DNA of 60,000 bases from Gnetum montanum (lineage: Eukaryota > Streptophyta > Gnetopsida > Gnetales > Gnetaceae). Position 1 is the first letter of the stretch, and every line of letters begins with the position of its first letter. Under the pieces are notes generated by a model that saw only the letters and a program-made list of their open reading frames with translations, was not told the DNA's origin and did no database searches. Location: positions 64,001-124,000 of the forward strand of contig MNCI01010775.1 in the NCBI GenBank assembly GCA_015680685.1. Direction: 5' to 3'. Position numbers and translations under genes: made by a program. Positions 58,126-60,000 of this stretch are shown here, piece by piece.

Positions 58126-60000
58126 GATTAATATGAAGGAAAGATGTAATCTAAAATTGCAAGCAAGTAAATTTTAACTTATTAAAACATTATTGAACTC
58201 TTTAACCTTGTAGTTGATATTTTTCTTCCATGCTTTGAGCACATTAAAATGATGAAACACTCCTTTATTTCGTTCACGATACTATAGAGATATACATAAA
58301 ATTAGGATATGTATAAGTTTTGAAAGAAGGTACTTTATTGTAATATAATTTAGTAATAAGTAATTTTCTTTGCATATTCTACTACGTAGGTTCCCTCTAA
58401 AATTTCTAACACTTTTACCATTGCACTTTTTTTTAAAGAATTTGATATAGGTAAATAATAGTAGTTGGACACAAGAAGATTATAATTCACGCTCAAACAT
58501 GTTATTTCTTTTTCAAAAAAGCAAAAAAGCATAAATCACAAATTGTAGTATTCAAATATCTTTTGTTAGAGTCACTAACCTAAGCATAAATTCAAACAAG
58601 AAATTTGTTGATTTGCTCGTTTACATAATACAATACTTTTCTAAGAGGCCCTAGGAATTGAATTATTTTTAAATAGTGATACTAATATAATTTACATCTT
58701 TAAGAAAACCCCAACAAATTCATCAGTGTAGAGTATCATAAATTATATCAAAAAATGAAAGTAAACATAAATCATGTTAAAGCTTGCAGGTATTAGCATC
58801 AACATCACTCATGTAGTACATGGGGCCTAGGTAGGTTACAATGTAAGGTTACTTGCATGAATGGTACTTTACCCATGAGGCTTTGTAGATTTATTTATAT
58901 ACATGTAAACATATTTGTTAAAACTTAAATCAACAATTAGTAATATTACATCATAGTCCATACTACCCAATTTGAAATGCTTGAATTTGTTTTTCAATAG
59001 TTTTGTCATATTCCCATTCACAAATGGTGCTACTACATAATAAAGATGGTATCTCCTCATAACAAGTATTGTAGACAAATTCAAGAATAGGCCTTAAAAC
59101 TTATATCTCTTGATAGGAAAATTCTTTTAGTAATTTGTTGATCTCAAGAGTTTCTAACACAATTTTTGCAGTAGAATTTTTTTTTGCTAGGAATGATCTA
59201 AAGATGGAAAATACCATTGTCTCTTAGACTGTAGAAACTATGAAAATTTTGAAGCTTTCAATTTTGTTTTAGCTAATGATTTATTGGAATCCTTGTTAAA
59301 AAATACCACTTCATGATACATATTTCTATAAATTATTATATTTGTTTGCATGAATAAAAGTTTTACACCAATGATTGAGGCTATCCTTGAGTACTATGGA
59401 ATTAATGTTGTGCATGCCCACTATTTTTCTAAATCTTTTTTGCTTGTCAAACTAGTGAATTCTAAAATGGCTGAGAAATCATTGAATCTTAAAATTTTTA
59501 TGGATGAGCATAATACTTTTATTACTCGAGAATAGAAAGTGGATTCTAATCCACATTTTTCTAATTATTCTTAAATTCCTTATTAGATTGAATTAAAAAG
59601 TTTAAGAATAACAAACAAATATAGATCCATATTTCACTTTCAACACTTTTGTAAAATTATTGTTAGCATTGGCACAATCCTGAAGATAGAGTCAAAAACA
59701 TTACAAGATGGTATGTAGTGCATATGTTATTTTATAAAGACTTATTTATAGTAGAAGTAAATAGAATTAAAACTCAAGTTCAAGAATTAGTATTTTCTCC
59801 AATAGTTACATATTATAATTTGCAAGGATGTTACAACTATTATTACATCAAGAACCGTCATCGGCTGGGACTATTTGATTTTTTCTCCTCGTCTTCAAGC
59901 TACTAGAGGAGTTGTGCTGTCAGATTTTATCACAGTGTTTAATTTTTGTTGTCATGAAAACCAAATTTTCTAAAAATTTTAAATCCATACACTTGGGCAC
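58126..60000. other. AT-rich region, possible decayed coding repeat
   Basis: No known family is recognised. On the minus strand two stretches look coding-like and similar to each other: near 58350-58445 (KKSAMVKVLEILEG) and near 58960-59190 (TAKIVLETLEINKLLKEF, then after a stop ILEFVYNTCYEEIPSLLC). On the plus strand an open 61-codon frame at 59350-59535 (MIEAILEYYGINVVHAHYF) is unrecognised. These may be remnants of one gene or of an unknown repeat. Confidence 0.35.

Noticed and set aside
59350-59535. 61-codon open frame as a glycosyltransferase fragment (VVHAH wording)
   Set aside because: A single short phrase. No neighbouring motif supports the family, so only an unassigned region is reported.

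Overview
The window looks like nuclear DNA of a seed plant with a large, repeat-swollen genome. A gymnosperm fits best, but that is inference. About 80% of it is decayed Ty3/gypsy LTR retrotransposon sequence, and the only single-copy-like genes are broken plant genes with plant-type introns or domains. Three runs of N (13153, 33128, 33248-33249) show that it is an assembled draft. There are no rRNA or tRNA genes, no CRISPR and no bacterial operons.

Layout. 1-10352 (+): the 3' part of an Athila/Tat-like element (A1: integrase, a non-coding 3' module, LTR). Its LTR is split by a complete 6.7-kb non-autonomous element of another family (B1, minus strand, 3348-10056, 5-bp target duplication AGTGT). 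B1 carries gag joined to the last part of integrase and lacks protease, RT and RNase H. 10353-10990: a chromovirus-type integrase remnant into which A1 had inserted. 11163-13620 (-): a second, older copy of the B type (B2, protease and gag). 14260-16440: a GC-richer non-LTR island with an alpha-expansin pseudogene and a beta-expansin-like remnant. 16571-29544 (+): element C, an LTR element with gag but no pol, split by element D (18782-24974), which has the same gag-only plan. 30296-48953 (-): an LTR-internal-LTR-internal-LTR-partial internal array (E, F, G) of the autonomous type (gag, protease, RT, RNase H, integrase), all decayed. 49396-50700 (-): the first five exons of a GH1 beta-glucosidase gene, cut off in intron 5. 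51100-58125: AT-rich DNA with many local tandem duplications, an LTR fragment, and an intronless multi-pass membrane protein gene (54173-56313, -) read in three frames. 58126-60000: AT-rich, unassigned.

How the parts relate. The A-type elements (A1, C, D, E, F, G and the 52.8-kb LTR fragment) share TGATGA...TCATCA LTR ends, a decayed tRNA-Asp-type primer site, and a conserved 1.9-2.0 kb non-coding 3' module with a purine tract at each end. The gag-only members keep the cis signals, so E/F-like relatives could have mobilised them. Single-base indels disrupt the host genes (GH1 splice donor, two frameshifts in the membrane gene). Each could be a real mutation or a consensus error in the assembly. 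The nearest to undescribed systems here are the gag-only subfamily with its conserved 3' module and the gag-integrase-tail element B1. I saw no stronger candidate.
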